NCBI GenBank assembly: GCA_039602395.1
Contig: JBCNJP010000020.1
Location: forward strand, 25,743,776 to 25,807,775
DNA length: 64,000 nt
Origin: Deinandra increscens subsp. villosa
Lineage: Eukaryota > Streptophyta > Magnoliopsida > Asterales > Asteraceae
Direction: 5' to 3'
Position 1 is the stretch's first letter, and each line of letters begins with the position of its first letter. Below are positions 1-11,900 of the stretch, in pieces. The notes beneath the pieces are model-generated. The model had not been told where the DNA came from. It did not search any database and saw only the letters and a program-made list of their open reading frames with translations. Position numbers and translations under genes: made by a program.

Positions 1-2391
1 GAAGCAGCACAAGCTAGAGACAGATCTTCGGCAAACCCACCCAGGCAGGGTGGCCGAAATCAGAATCAAAGAGACAGTCGCCGCCCTTGGCAACAAGGCA
101 GCGACCGCAATCAAAGGGAAGACAGACGGCATTCAGGGTTCACACCCTATGACCGACCGTCGGCATCAAATACCAGAGGCAACGAAAGGAGAGAATACCC
201 AAGCCTAACAAAAAGCCCCAAAGAGATCTTACAGACGGAAGACGCTAGCCGACAGTTCAGCAAACCTAGAAATATGGGCCCCAACACCACCAATCGGAAC
301 ATGTCCAAATACTGTGACTTCCATCTGGACAGAGGCCATGATACGGACGACTGTCACCAGCTAAAGAAAGAAATTGCTCAAGCTGTAAAGACAGGACAGC
401 TAGCACATTTGATGAAAGAAATAAAAGAGCAGAAACAGAAGAAAGACAAGAAGGCAGATCTTCCAGTAGTCAACATGACACAAAGTTCGAAAGCAAAAAG
501 ACCAAAATTGCGAAGAGAAGCATGGGCAAATCAAGTCATTTCCTTTCCGGCTCTAGACACCGCCGCGCCGACCCTAAGTCCGATGGTCATAAGAGCTGAA
601 GTCGAAGGTCACCATGTCTATCGTGTGTACATTGACGGAGGCAGTGCCTCAGACATCATGTACAAGCATTGCTTCACAAAGCTCGCATCTAATATCCAAC
701 AGCAGCTTCGTCCTTCCAAGACCACATTAATGGGCTTCGGCGGCGAAGTTGTAATTCCAACAGGAGAAGTGGCGCTCTCAGTCACACTATCCGATAATGC
801 CCATGAGCGGACGGAACGTGTGAACTTCCTCGTTGTCGACCGACCATCGAAATATAACATCCTTTTCGGCCGACCAGCCATATACAGGTTCGGCTGTGTC
901 GTTTCCACAGCCCACAGTTTAATGAAATTCCCAACAGAAACCGGAGTAGCCTCAATACGATCGGTACAGGTTGAATGCGATCTAACGGCGGATGTGTCCG
1001 ATGAGTTAACTCATGATAAGTGGCGAGTCAATGAAGAACATCCCGACCAATTGATTACAATTGGAGCCGATATTTCAAACCACGTAAGGGAGAAGCTATA
1101 CAACCTGATGAGAAACAACACCGACATCTTTGCGTGGACACCAGCCGACATGACCGGTGTACCACGAAAGATCACAGAACACATACTCAAGGTCGACCCT
1201 AAACAATTCCCAATCAGGCAAGGCAAAAGAGGTATGGCTCGGGACCGAAGTCAAGCAGTTTGTAACGAAGTGACACAGTTGGTGAAGGCAGGAATTCTGA
1301 AACCCCTCCAGTGGGCAACTTGGGTTGCAAACCCAGTCATGGTAGCCAAAAAAGATGGATCTTGGCGCATGTGTGTGGATTTCACAAGCCTAAATAACGC
1401 TTGCCCCAAGGATTGCTACCCCCTCCCATCCATCGACGCCAAGGTAGACGCCCTATCGGGCTACACATTCAAATGCTTCCTCGACGCCTACAAAGGCTAT
1501 CACCAGATAAAGATGGCAAAAGCTGATGAAGATAAAACAGCCTTTCACACTGATAAAGGCATCTACTGCTACCGCAAGATGCCCTTCGGCCTGAAGAATG
1601 CCGGAGCTACTTATCAGCGGCTCATCGATCAAGTCTTCGAACCCCAGATCGGTCGAAACATGGAGGCATACGTCGACGACTTGGTCATAAAAAGCCATAC
1701 CGAAGCTGACATGCTAAGAGATATAGAAGAGACCTTCGGAAGACTGAGAGAAGTTAACATGAAACTTAATCCCGCAAAGTGCTCTTTCGGCATGAAGCAG
1801 GGGAAATTTTTGGGTCACATCGTTGTCGGCAAAGACATCATCGCCAACCCTGACAAGGTACAAGCCATTAGGCAAATGAAACCTCCCCAGTCGTTGGAAG
1901 AATTGCAAAGGCTAAACGGTCGGCTAGCAGCTTTACATAGATTCATCTCTAAATCCGCAGAAAAATCCATGCCATTTTTCAAAACTTTGAAGCAGTTTAC
2001 CGAAACTAAGCAATTCTTATGGAGTGAAGAAGCTGACCGTGCCTTCGAAGATCTAAAGCAAGCCCTATCCCAGCTGACTCCGGTGACGGCACCAGATACT
2101 GGTGAAGACGTGGTCCTTTACCTTTCGGTGGGAAACAACGCCGTAAGCTCGGTACTGTGTGCCGAAAGGAGGGACAAGCAAGTCCTTATCTACTTCGTCA
2201 GCCGAGCTATGAAAGATGCCGAAACAAGGTATACAAAGTTGGAAAAACTCTTGCTAACTTTGCTGCACACTGCAAGAAGGCTCCGCCGATACTTTCAGGC
2301 TTACAAGATTACAGTTTTAACCAACTTTCCTCTAAAGGAAGTCATTCAGAGACCCGAACACTCTGGCCGTTTCATCAAATGGGCCATCTAG
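1..2391 (+). pseudogene. gag end, protease, reverse transcriptase and RNase H start of the Tat element
   Basis: The frame is open from base 1, so the gene starts outside the window. About 70 residues of Arg/Gln-rich gag lead to a CX2HX4HX4C knuckle (CDFHLDRGHDTDDC, near 312-353). The protease has the DGGSA active-site form usual in Tat elements (near 634). Reverse transcriptase spans about residues 390-600 of the frame, with MPFGLKNAGATYQ and the catalytic AYVDD (near 1668-1680). The first RNase H follows (LYLSVGNNAVSSVL) up to WAI, where TAG at 2389-2391 interrupts the conserved stretch WAI-LGEHDI. The frame continues unchanged after the stop, so this is a nonsense mutation in a once longer polyprotein. 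The enzyme set would copy element RNA into DNA in virus-like particles. Confidence 0.88.
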
Positions 2392-3512
2392 CTGGGTGAA
2401 CACGATATTCACTTCAAGCCTCGAACAGCCATCAAAGGCCAAGTGTTAGCAGATTTTGTCTCTGAATTACAGGTCTCTACCTCGAATCCTACATTCACAC
2501 ACACTTTTCGCAAAACAAAGTCGAAACCCGACTAACTTTGTCTCTGAATTACAGGTCCTCGACAATCCGGGGCAGCCAACAGACAGTCAGCTCGGCACAG
2601 TGCGAGCTGAGCCGAAGGTACCTTTGCCACAAAGCTCGATCTGCCTTTCGGCAAAACGATCATTACGAGCATATGACTAACGCTACGTTCCATTTACAGG
2701 TTCCAGGGCCTTTATCTAGTGCCGACGCATGGACCCTCTACACAGACGGCGCGAAAAACAGCGAAGGGTCGGGCGCCGGTGTCGTTTTAATCGATCCTCA
2801 AGGAGTCGAAGTCACATACGCCATCAGGCTAAACTTTCCAAACACCAACAATTAAGCTGAGTATGAAGCACTTCTTGCAGGCCTTCGCCTGGCAAAGCGT
2901 ATGGGGGTCAAAAAGCTATCAGTCAAGGTCGACTCCCTGCTGGTAACCAATCAAACCACAGGAGAGTTCGAAGTTAAAGGCGAAACAATGCAAAGGTACG
3001 CTGACAAGGTCAAAGAGCTAATCTCCCACTTCGACGAATTTCAGATCTGTCAGATACCAAGGAGCCAAAACAAGAAGGCGGATGCCTTGAGTAAATTGGC
3101 CTCTTTGGCATATGCGCACCTGACGAAACAGGTCCCTGTCGAAGTCATACACAGTCGGACAGATCAAATAGAAGAAATCTTCACAACCGAAACCGACATC
3201 AGCAACAGTTGGATAAAGCCAATTTTTGACTTCCTAAAACACGGCACAGTGCCGGAATCAACCTTCGAAGCCACAAAGTTAAAAGCCCAAGCCGCTCAGT
3301 ACACCATCCACAATGACAAACTTTATAAGAAGTCATATCTCCAACCCCTGCTGCGATGCTTGACGACTGAAGAAGGCATTTACGTCATGAGCGAGCTGCA
3401 CGAAGGTATCTGCGGAACGCATTCAGGACCTCGGTCACTGGTTACTCGAATGATGAATATGGGCTATTACTGGCCGACTATGTACACTGACACCGAAAAC
3501 AAAATTACGTAA
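2392..3512 (+). pseudogene. RNase H end, second RNase H and integrase zinc region of pol
   Basis: The frame resumes as LGEHDIHFKPRTAIKGQ and ADFVSELQ, then a 227-base intron (2473-2699) brings it into frame with VPGPLSSADAW and the second RNase H (LYTDGAKNSEGSGAG; AEYEALLAGLRLAK). TAA at 2853-2855 interrupts this domain between NN and AEYEA, where related elements read through. Next come a connector and the integrase N-terminal zinc region (HEGICGTHSGPRS, YYWPTMYTD). The frame ends at 3512 just before the CRGC half of the zinc site, which lies in another frame, so a frameshift sits near 3500-3508. Domain order matches the Tat lineage. No single unbroken protein can be made here. Confidence 0.82.
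2473..2699 (+). other. Predicted spliceosomal intron inside pol
   Basis: Donor ACAG|GTCTCT at 2473 and acceptor TTTACAG|GTT at 2699 flank a segment with stops in the coding frame. Removing it joins SELQ to VPGP in frame, shifting from frame 1 to frame 3, which then reads straight into the second RNase H. A plant branch-point-like GACTAAC lies about 25 bases before the acceptor. The 21 bases ending at the donor recur at 2537-2557, again beside GACTAAC, as a decoy site; splicing there meets a stop near 2680. Confidence 0.65.
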
Positions 3513-4443
3513 ATGCCGTGGATGTCAGATGCATGCCAGCGTACAGCGAGTGCCGAAGCATAACATGATACCTGTGACGTCACCATGGCCATTCTACAAA
3601 TGGGGTATCGACATTGTTGGCCCATTTCCTGAAGCCCCAGGTCGAATCAAGTTCCTAATTGTCGCAGTCGATTACTTCACAAAATGGATCGAAGTTAAAG
3701 CTGTCGCCACGATCACTGGGAAACAAGTGGTAAGCTTCGTCTGGGAGCAAATCGTCTGCCGATACGGTCTCCCAGGGAAGATAGTCTCAGACAACGGCAA
3801 GCAGTTCGCCGACAACCCATTTAAGTCGTGGTGCCAGGAGCTGCACATAACTCAAGTGTTCACATCTGTGGCACACCCACAGGCCAACGGCCAGGTCGAA
3901 CGCACTAACCGTTCCATCATCACAGGCATCAAGGCCAGGCTCGGGGAACATGGCAAAAGTTGGTTGAACGAGCTTCCAAGTGTCATCTGGGCGCTTCGAA
4001 CGACGGAAAGAACGAGCCACGGCCATACTCCGTACAGTCTCACCTTTGGATCCGAAGCCGTCATACCAGCCGAAATAGGGATGCCCACTTACCGAATCGA
4101 GAACATATCGGAGCACACCAATGACTCAGAGCTACTAGTAAACTTGGCCCTCACGCAGGAACGCCGAGACCTGGCAGCTATCAGCGAAGCTCGATACAAG
4201 AAACAGATGGAAGGTTATTACAACCAACGAGTTCGAAGTGTGACCTATCGGCCAGGAGACTATGTCTTCCGAAATAACGAAGCCAGTCGGCAGGCGGACC
4301 AAGGCAAACTGGGACCTAACTGGGAAGGCCCATACCAGATACTCGAAGCTCATGAAAAAGGCTCATACAAGTTGGCCACTTTGGAAGGAAAGCCAGTCCC
4401 TAGGCACTGGAATGCCATGCAATTAAAGAAATGCTACATATAG
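3508..4443 (+). pseudogene. Integrase core and C-terminal part of the Tat element pol
   Basis: The frame begins with the second half of the integrase zinc site (KCRGCQMHA) and continues through the DDE core: D in GIDIVGP (near 3606), D in IVSDNGKQF (near 3786) and E in NGQVERTNRS (near 3896). The C-terminal part (GDYVFRNNEAS; LGPNWEGPY) is the usual GPY/F-type module, ending at TAG 4441-4443. There is no chromodomain, as expected for a Tat rather than a chromovirus element. This enzyme would insert element DNA into the genome. The block itself is intact, but its frame differs from the block before it. Confidence 0.87.
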
Positions 4444-4966
4444 GCACAGATTTCTATGGTTTTAAGTTGTAATCACTTGGGCATTTGATAAGTCCCATCT
4501 TTAATGAAATGATATACATCTTATCTTCGTCATGTTATATTTTTCCTTTTAAGATAATTATAAGTAGGCAAGAAGGCAGGGCCAACACAAACCCTGCCCC
4601 AAGCGCTTCGGCGCCGAAATTCGTAAGAAGGTTATCCGAACCGGGTTACACAGGAAAACATTAATTTGTTCATTCCTCACAACTCAATAAAGTGGTCGAC
4701 CGGTGTGCTCACAACGGCCTAGATATACAGGCCTTCTGACCGAACCGGACCACATAGACTATAAATAGTATAGTCGAACCTAGGTTATATTGCGCAAAAT
4801 AAATGTTCAAATACAAAGGCATGTATGCCGAAACAAGGGCACAGTCCAAACAATTCAAATATTCATGTAAAAAGGCTACAGCTGACGAGCATTAGCCATA
4901 TACATGTACACATTCGGAAGGCCGAAGGCCAACCCCAATACTTCTACCATAGGAAGTTGTACAAAA

Positions 4967-7648
4967 TTACAAACACATGCAATAAATAAAGTACACAATG
5001 TATGTCAAAATTATTTTCATTACAAAAGACCGAAGTCTATTACAATACATGCGCTTTCGCGCTAAGGAAAATACAGACAAAAAATCTAAAGCAACATATC
5101 CCCTACTGGTAATACTTGTAGGCCCACCTTCGGCTTGAGGCTCTGATCCACCTTCGGCATCAGCAGGCAGATGCTGGTCCGGCATAACACACCTCAGGTC
5201 CTCCAGCGTCTTATTAGTACAGAGCGCCAGGTCGTCAAAGTAAGGATATGATATGCCAGAGTATGCTTCGGCAGCCCTTTTAAGGAGACTACCGGAGTTC
5301 GGTTCAAACTTTTTCCCCTCCTCCTTCGGCTTGCCCTGCCGACCCAACTCATAGCCTTCTAAAAAGCCCAAGTGTCCGGCTCGGGCAGCCACGGCTTTCT
5401 GGAACCGACCCAAAGGTAGCCGATACTCCTTGCTCTTAGCGAGTCGGCCCATGACATAATTAAAGCCCTCCTCTATCAGCCACTGGCGGTCATCCCCAAG
5501 TTGCTTGGCAAGCCGTTGCTCACCAGCATACAAGTTGGAGACCCTCTCCTTCTCCTCCTTCAACCTAGCCACCTCGGCTTCCAACAATGTTCTAGCAGTG
5601 GCGTCGTCCTGCCGACCCTTTTGAAGGTCAGTAACGGCAAGACGAGCCTCATCCAACGACCTCGACATCTCCGCATAAGATGCCAAGGCCTCGGATTTGT
5701 CCTTCTTCGTCGCCTCCAGTTCTCGCTCCACATCGGCGACCCTGGTCACAGCCGACGCCATCTTCTCTTTCTCAGCGGTCAGAGACTTGATCTGACCCTC
5801 ATATTCAGTAAGCGCCGCCTTCGCCTCACGCAGGCCCTGACGACGCTCCTCAGACCGAGCCTTCGCCTTCACTAGGCTAGACTCCAGGCGAGCGTTTCGG
5901 CTAATCATGTTCACACCTGAAGCGTAAGCCATGGTTAGCTTTACATAAGCTTTCCGGCGGGCTTCGGCATGATCATCGGCCTCCAACTCTGCCACCTCGC
6001 CCGGAGGGATAGACAAACGCGCAAAATCTCGGCATAACTCCACGGTGTCAAACTTTGACTCGTTTTTCAAGCTCCAGTTGGGGTAAAAAATGTGGCCCCG
6101 AGTATTGTCATCCATCTCGGTAACCGGCTCTTCGTCCGAAGCCTCCACAGTAGGCCTCTCAGTCGAAATGTTGCCCCGACTAAGGTCCTTCTTCATTTGG
6201 GATAGCTTCCCCAAGCCACCAGCAGTGAATCCGGCCCTCGCCCTCAGAATGGGATTCTCCTGCATACGACGGACGAAATCATCAAACGCATCATCGGACA
6301 TAATCGAATGCAGAGGTTGGGCCGAAACACTTACAATAGCTGTAGCCGGGTCCAGGGTAACCTTCGCCTTTCCACTCGAGGCATCACCTCCCACATCCAT
6401 CTCTGCAGTCGGAGACAACCTCTGTGCCTCCGGAGACATGACATCCTCATCGACCAATGTGAAAGGCGACTCGCCGCCAGCAGGCTCGGTGGTCGAAGTA
6501 GACTCCTTGCTGCGAGACGCAGCATGCTTCAGCCTGGATCTTTTCACCCCCCTTATCTTCACCGCCCTCGGCTTTGCGTTTACGTTCGTCGCCCTTACCC
6601 TTCTTGGCAGCCCTCTCCTTCGACCTATCCTCCTCCATATTCACAAGCTTGTTCGTCGCCCCACCGATATCCTTCCCAGACACCACAGTCTCACCCACCT
6701 TCACGGTAAAATCCTCATATCGGTGCTTCGACCCAGCATCCACAGGGGTCGGCTCATCCTTTTCCAAGGGTACCTGACCCTGTGTCACCTCTTCATCATC
6801 CTCCAAGTTAATAAACTCCAGCAAATCCATCACTGCAAAAGCAAACAAATACGTTAGAAGATAACATAAGGTCGAAGTAACACACATATAACAAATTACA
6901 AACAGGGCATACCCCGGCCATCAAGAAAGAGGGCAGGCTTTTGAGTCAGAGACAACCAGTTTCGGCTTAACCCAGTAAGGATCAGCACTCTCTCTGGGTA
7001 TTGTACCAGCGACACTTGTAGCGCAACGAGCTTCGTCACAATATCTTCATCAAAGGGCAGCTCCTCGAGAGTTCTCTTCTTGTACTTCGTCGGCTTCCAC
7101 GGAATGTCCCCCAACCCCAGTACCTCTTCGGTAACAAAGAAAAACTTGTCTTTAAAGTCCTTCAAATTCGTCGGCAGCTTCGTCAAGTAACGAGGACTAA
7201 AAGTCCCATCCTCATACGTTATAGCTCGCTGCTCGAAGCAGAACCAATCACCTTGATGCGTCAATCGGTAGAACGCATGAAACTCCCCGATAGAAGGTTC
7301 GACATTGACAATTCTGCAACAAACCTCGAAGTGCGTAACCCTAAGTACTGCGTTCGGGTGCAGTTGCCCTAAGTGCACACGATTGTGTTTAAGGACCTCT
7401 CGAAAGAACTTTGTCACAGGGAGCCGAAGCATACCGGCGCTGAAATGCTTGGTATAAACACCCATCTTGCCGTCAGGGGCATCCTTTATCGACTGCGTCG
7501 CCGTCGGCAAGGTCGGCCCAAGTTTCCGAGATACCCCATAGATCTCACAGTGGGTTTTCAACAGATTCGCCGTCAGCGACGAACGGAACTCCCTAATGCC
7601 TCGTCGGGACGACTCCGACGTTTCACCCTTACCCCCTTTCTTGGCCAT
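4967..7648 (-). pseudogene. Antisense two-exon gene of the Tat element ('putative gypsy type transposon' domain protein)
   Basis: Transcribed against pol. Exon 1 (7648-6913) starts MAKKGGKGETSESS and carries a compact domain (MGVYTKHFSAGMLRLP; VHLGQLHPNA; HFEVCCRI) that I match to Pfam Transposase_28, a family found in antisense genes of plant gypsy elements. A clean 80-base intron (6912-6833) joins DGRG to VMDLLEF in frame. Exon 2 is Lys/Glu-rich, breaks frame at a six-C run (6547-6552 on the plus strand) and then continues for about 530 residues of coiled-coil-like sequence (about 230-400 of that part) to a stop at 4967. Function is unknown in all relatives. A minus-strand TATA box lies 200 bases upstream. 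The single frameshift probably kills this copy. Confidence 0.75.
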
Positions 7649-7847
7649 GATATTTAAACAAGAAAAATCGAAAACAGATGATAAACGTACCAGTAAGAAG
7701 ACAATTAGACAATCGATGATTATCAAACACGGCAGAGATACAAAGCAAACTCCTGTAAAGTCCGTCGCACCGAAGCAGGAATGCAGAGAGAAATAAGATT
7801 GAAAGAAATTGGGAAGGTGTAAAGGATCAAATGAAACCGTCGGCGAG

Positions 7848-7855
7848 TATTTATA
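7848..7855 (-). promoter_or_regulatory. TATA box of the antisense gene
   Basis: TATAAATA on the minus strand, 200 bases before the antisense ATG at 7648. Its position fits an independent promoter for the antisense gene rather than readthrough from the LTR. Confidence 0.55.
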
Positions 7856-8055
7856 GGCCTAGGGCGACCTTTCGGTTGCCCCGTCCCATCAACCGTCGAC
7901 GGCCCGACACGTGAGCCCTACAGCTGTCACCCACTCGCTTTTTCGCCCAAACAGGCCCATCAAAGCCCATTAGGCGGCCCACGCAACCTTCGGCGCCAGG
8001 CTTCGGCCAATCGACATGAGAATCTAGTCCGATGACGAAGTCCAGACCATCACAC

Positions 8056-8070
8056 ATCGGACTGGGGGGC
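8056..8070 (+). other. Polypurine tract of the Tat element
   Basis: CGGACTGGGGGGC directly precedes the LTR start TGATGACG. This is the expected position of the plus-strand DNA primer in reverse transcription. Confidence 0.7.
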
Positions 8071-8903
8071 TGATGACGTGTGTATGTTCAGCGAACAATA
8101 CAACACCCAAGGGTCGACCTAAGCAAGGTCGACCACGCATTACAGTCGAAGCCAGCTTCGGCAACACTGGGGTCGAACCTCCAAACTCCACAAGAGGGTC
8201 GACCGCACAGCAAGCAACTTCCGACACACTGACTTATACACAAGTACACATCTTCGGCCAGTCGATGCTCGACCCACCGAAGTACTTGACAGATGTTGCT
8301 TCACTTCGGCCAGTCGATGCTCGAACCACCGAAGCTCACACAACAGACCAACGCTCACACGACAATGTCAGAAACATTCCTACAACGTTGTTACGGCCAC
8401 TAACGGCCTCCACTGAGGGGACACAAGGACGGCCACGTCAGCAAGGATCGTACCTTTCAGTGGTAGGCGCATTACACTGAGTAAGACAAAGGATTGATGA
8501 GTATAAATACTCATCAATCACCAGGTAAAAACACAAGTTCTCTAACCCTAAATTACTGTCTTCTTCCCTACTTACTCTTATCGGAATCTATACTGATTCT
8601 CACGCCGGAGCTTGGTCGCAGGACACCCTGTCCTGCGTTCCAAGAACAACGGTTTGTTACCTGTGCAGATTCCGACGAAGAAGACAATCAACATCAGTAT
8701 TCACCCTCGCTTGTAGTCTAATATCCTCCTCAATCCGTCCTAGATTTCCTATCCGATCGTTGAAGATATCCAGATTCTACAGGCTACATATAGCGTTAGA
8801 TTAAACCGTGTCTTTCTACGTGTCTTGTATGATTACATTGTTTAAACCTTTATTTGTTATAAACTGAAACTCACGTTCTTACCGGATCATTTACCGTGTG
8901 TCA
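8071..8903 (+). repeat. 3' LTR of the Tat element
   Basis: Starts TGATGACGTG after the polypurine tract and ends near GTGTCA; the last bases are uncertain (8903 or 8905). It holds a TATA box and a partial internal duplication in which CTTCGGCCAGTCGATGCTCG occurs at 8252 and again at 8304. No partner LTR is in the window, so its age cannot be judged. Confidence 0.75.
8502..8509 (+). promoter_or_regulatory. TATA box within the LTR
   Basis: TATAAATA lies inside a short palindrome (TTGATGAGTA...TACTCATCAA), about 430 bases into the LTR. This is the expected place for the promoter that starts genomic RNA. Confidence 0.55.
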
Positions 8904-8978
8904 CAAAAAGAGTTTGAGTTTTTGTTAGTCTAAAAAGTCCTTTAATTGTTTGTTATTTAAAGGTTGGAGAAAAAAAAG

Positions 8979-11900
8979 AGTAAATTACGGACTTAGTCCC
9001 TGTGGTTTGCACAAATTTCAGGTTTAGTCCTTAGGTTTCATTTATTACGGATATGGTCCCAAACGTTTGCCAAATCGTATCGGATTTAGTCCCTGAGCCT
9101 TAACGCCGTTAAAACTTCTGTTAAGTGAGTATGAATTGACCATTATACCCCTCATTTAAAAAATATCATCTCTAATATAAATATTAAGGGTTGAAACTGT
9201 AAAATAAAAAAAGGATGAAATTGTAAAATCATCATCTTCTTCACTTTCACTGCAGACACGTTCATCGGCACTGTTCCAAACCCTAGACCTCGAACGTCAC
9301 AAGTAGAACCCCCTTGCCGTCGTCAGGCCACAGCTCCGGTAAAACATTCCGACCAAAGCAAAATTTTGAAATCTAGATGAGACCATGAACAAGAGAATGA
9401 CCACAACCGGAAATTATCGGAAACACCTGACGACCCTAATCGTCGAAGATCTTTTCGAACAGCAAAATCAAGCAGAAATGTATAGATTGAATGGATAAAA
9501 ACTCCAAACCGAGCATACCCATATCCGATCAGCGGCCAGAGAACATAAGGCGAACCTAGGTAAAAAAACATATCCAACCCATCCCATTGCCCGAGTCCGT
9601 TAAAATTACCACCCACCGGAGATGAAATCCCATCCATAAAAAAACTCGGCACATGCATCCAAATGCCAAACCAATTACCAGCCACCACATTAAAAGCCAA
9701 ATCAACAAATACATGTAGAAGAATCGAGCGGATTGTCACACCCCAACCGACGACGGAAGATGTCGGGGGTGATGATTGTCCAGATGCACACAACACTATT
9801 TAATGTTGCGATATTTTTAATCAACCCATTTTATAAAACATAGGTAATCGATACAATACATGATATAAATAAACAACAACAAATCAAATTAACTTTATTA
9901 ATTAGGTCACACTAAGTCCACATGCGTTCCTATAGTGTCATCATCAAGAAGTCATCAACTAACAGCGAGTCCTGCAACATGTATAAAATAAAGGTCAACT
10001 AAAAATAGTTGGTGAGAATTCATAGGTTTAGTGATAACGTTCAAAAACATGCGTACAAGTTAAATAAGATAATAATTGATAAAAATGATTAATGATAAAA
10101 TGATAAGTTAACGTAATCCAACCCTTGACAATTAGACTTTCAATCACAAGGCGCCACACGCGAGGCATGCCAAGTGGGCTTATCAGGCCAATAGATCTAT
10201 TATCGTAACCCCGACATGTTTAATGTTAATAATTACGTTCACCGTTCAATCGTTCATCGTTCCATCGTTCAATCGTTCATCGTTCAACCAAACAATCAAG
10301 ACAATCATACATGTTTCAAGTAATCATCGAACATAGAATACGCATGTAAAAATAGAATTTGATAACATGATACATGTTGCACCCCAAAAACATTTAAGTA
10401 AAAAGGGGCTATGAAAACTCACCTGATACGGAGACACAGTCTGATTGAATGACACCACGAATGAGGGGAGATAGACTCGACGAGAATCTTAACGACTAGA
10501 AGAGATAGAGGGAGAATAAATAAATAATTAATTAAATAGTTAAATAGCTATCTTCACGATACGACTGACTCGACGACTCGTTGGTGATTTGGTGAGGTGA
10601 TATGTATGATATGGGTCCAATTCTAAACTAAAGGTAAGATTAATGGATCCTAATTAGACTATTTATACAAAAGTCAAACATGGTCAAACGTGGCCATACA
10701 TGGTAAAACATAAGTCAACATAATCGAACATAGTCAAACATAAGTCAATCATGAACATACATAGTCAAACATTATCACGACATCCTAGTTCTACCATGAC
10801 TTAACATGAAATTAGTAAATCTACTCATGGACGGACACACATGGTGAGCACCTAGACATAACACAACATACAAAGCGTGATTCTAGTCATAATGCATCGT
10901 ACCTAGCATGGGTCTAGTCATAACATATCATATATAGCACAGAATCCAAGCATGATGTTTAATTCCATGAGTCTTATCTCAAATATCATTCATAGCATAG
11001 GTCGAGTCATTTTAAAACATGAAAGTCAAATCATGATGTTCAATACCTATGGATCTAATCCTAGGTAGCATACATGATGAAGATTTCAATAACTCATAGC
11101 ATAAGATTCATATTCGGATAGTAAATTTCACAAATCTAACCCTAGATGACACATATGATAGGAATCTAACCATTTCCAAGCATAAAGACATCATCTTGAT
11201 AGCTAAATCCCTAGTTCTATAACATATCATCATGCGAGAACATAGATCTAGCCTAATTCATCATAAAGTCCCAAATTTTAACCACGAATCCATAGATCTA
11301 GAGTTTATCAATCATGAAGCATGAAAGTCTAATCCTAATACCACATAAAGTCACCATCTTGATCATAAAATTCAAAGATTCAACATCTACCAATATGCAT
11401 CATGAAGATCTAAACCCTAAATCTCACAAAGTCACAAGCTTCATCAAGAAATTCATAGATCTAGCATGATTACTCAAGTATATCATAGATCCAACTCAAT
11501 ATCATCAAAAGATTTCATCTTTATAGGGAAAAATCATTAGATCTATAAGTTATGACTATGAAGAGTCTAGATCTACCATAAAAAATCTGATCTTGACCCT
11601 AGAGCAAGAAGAAGAGTACTTACAAGCATAAAGAATGGTGAAATGGATGATAATGAGGGATGATCGGGACTCGAATCTCTAATGTTCTTAGCTTCAAAGC
11701 ATGATTTTGATGAAGAAGGATGAATTCCAGATCTTTACAGCCGTTTTGGGGGTTTAGGGCTTGAGAAAATGTGTTGAAATGAAGTTTAAGATGCTTAAAT
11801 AGCAGAAAATCACGTTCAGCTGAAAAACCACTTGCAGGCGTATCGCATAGGGGTCCCTGGAGGTCCAGGCGATACGCCTAGAGCCTCCTGGGCGGTCCCT

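Larger units (their letters stand above)
1..8903 (+). mobile_element. Tat-lineage Ty3/gypsy LTR retrotransposon, 5' end outside window
   Basis: In order on the plus strand are the gag end, aspartic protease, reverse transcriptase, RNase H, a second (archaeal/plant-like) RNase H, integrase, a long 3' region with an antisense gene, a polypurine tract and the 3' LTR. The double RNase H and an antisense gene between pol and the 3' LTR are traits of the Tat lineage (Grande and Retand relatives). The 5' LTR and primer-binding site lie left of the window. The element is dead as it stands: pol carries two in-frame stops and at least one frameshift. The right edge is taken at a TG...CA LTR end, and the target duplication cannot be checked. 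Confidence 0.85.

Noticed and set aside
7851..8480. Open frames on both strands over the 3' region and LTR of the Tat element
   Set aside because: They span the polypurine tract and LTR promoter and match no protein family.
9323..9796. 157-codon open frame on the minus strand
   Set aside because: It crosses the boundary between the TIR element and the solo LTR, has no recognisable domain and lies in non-autonomous DNA; best seen as chance.
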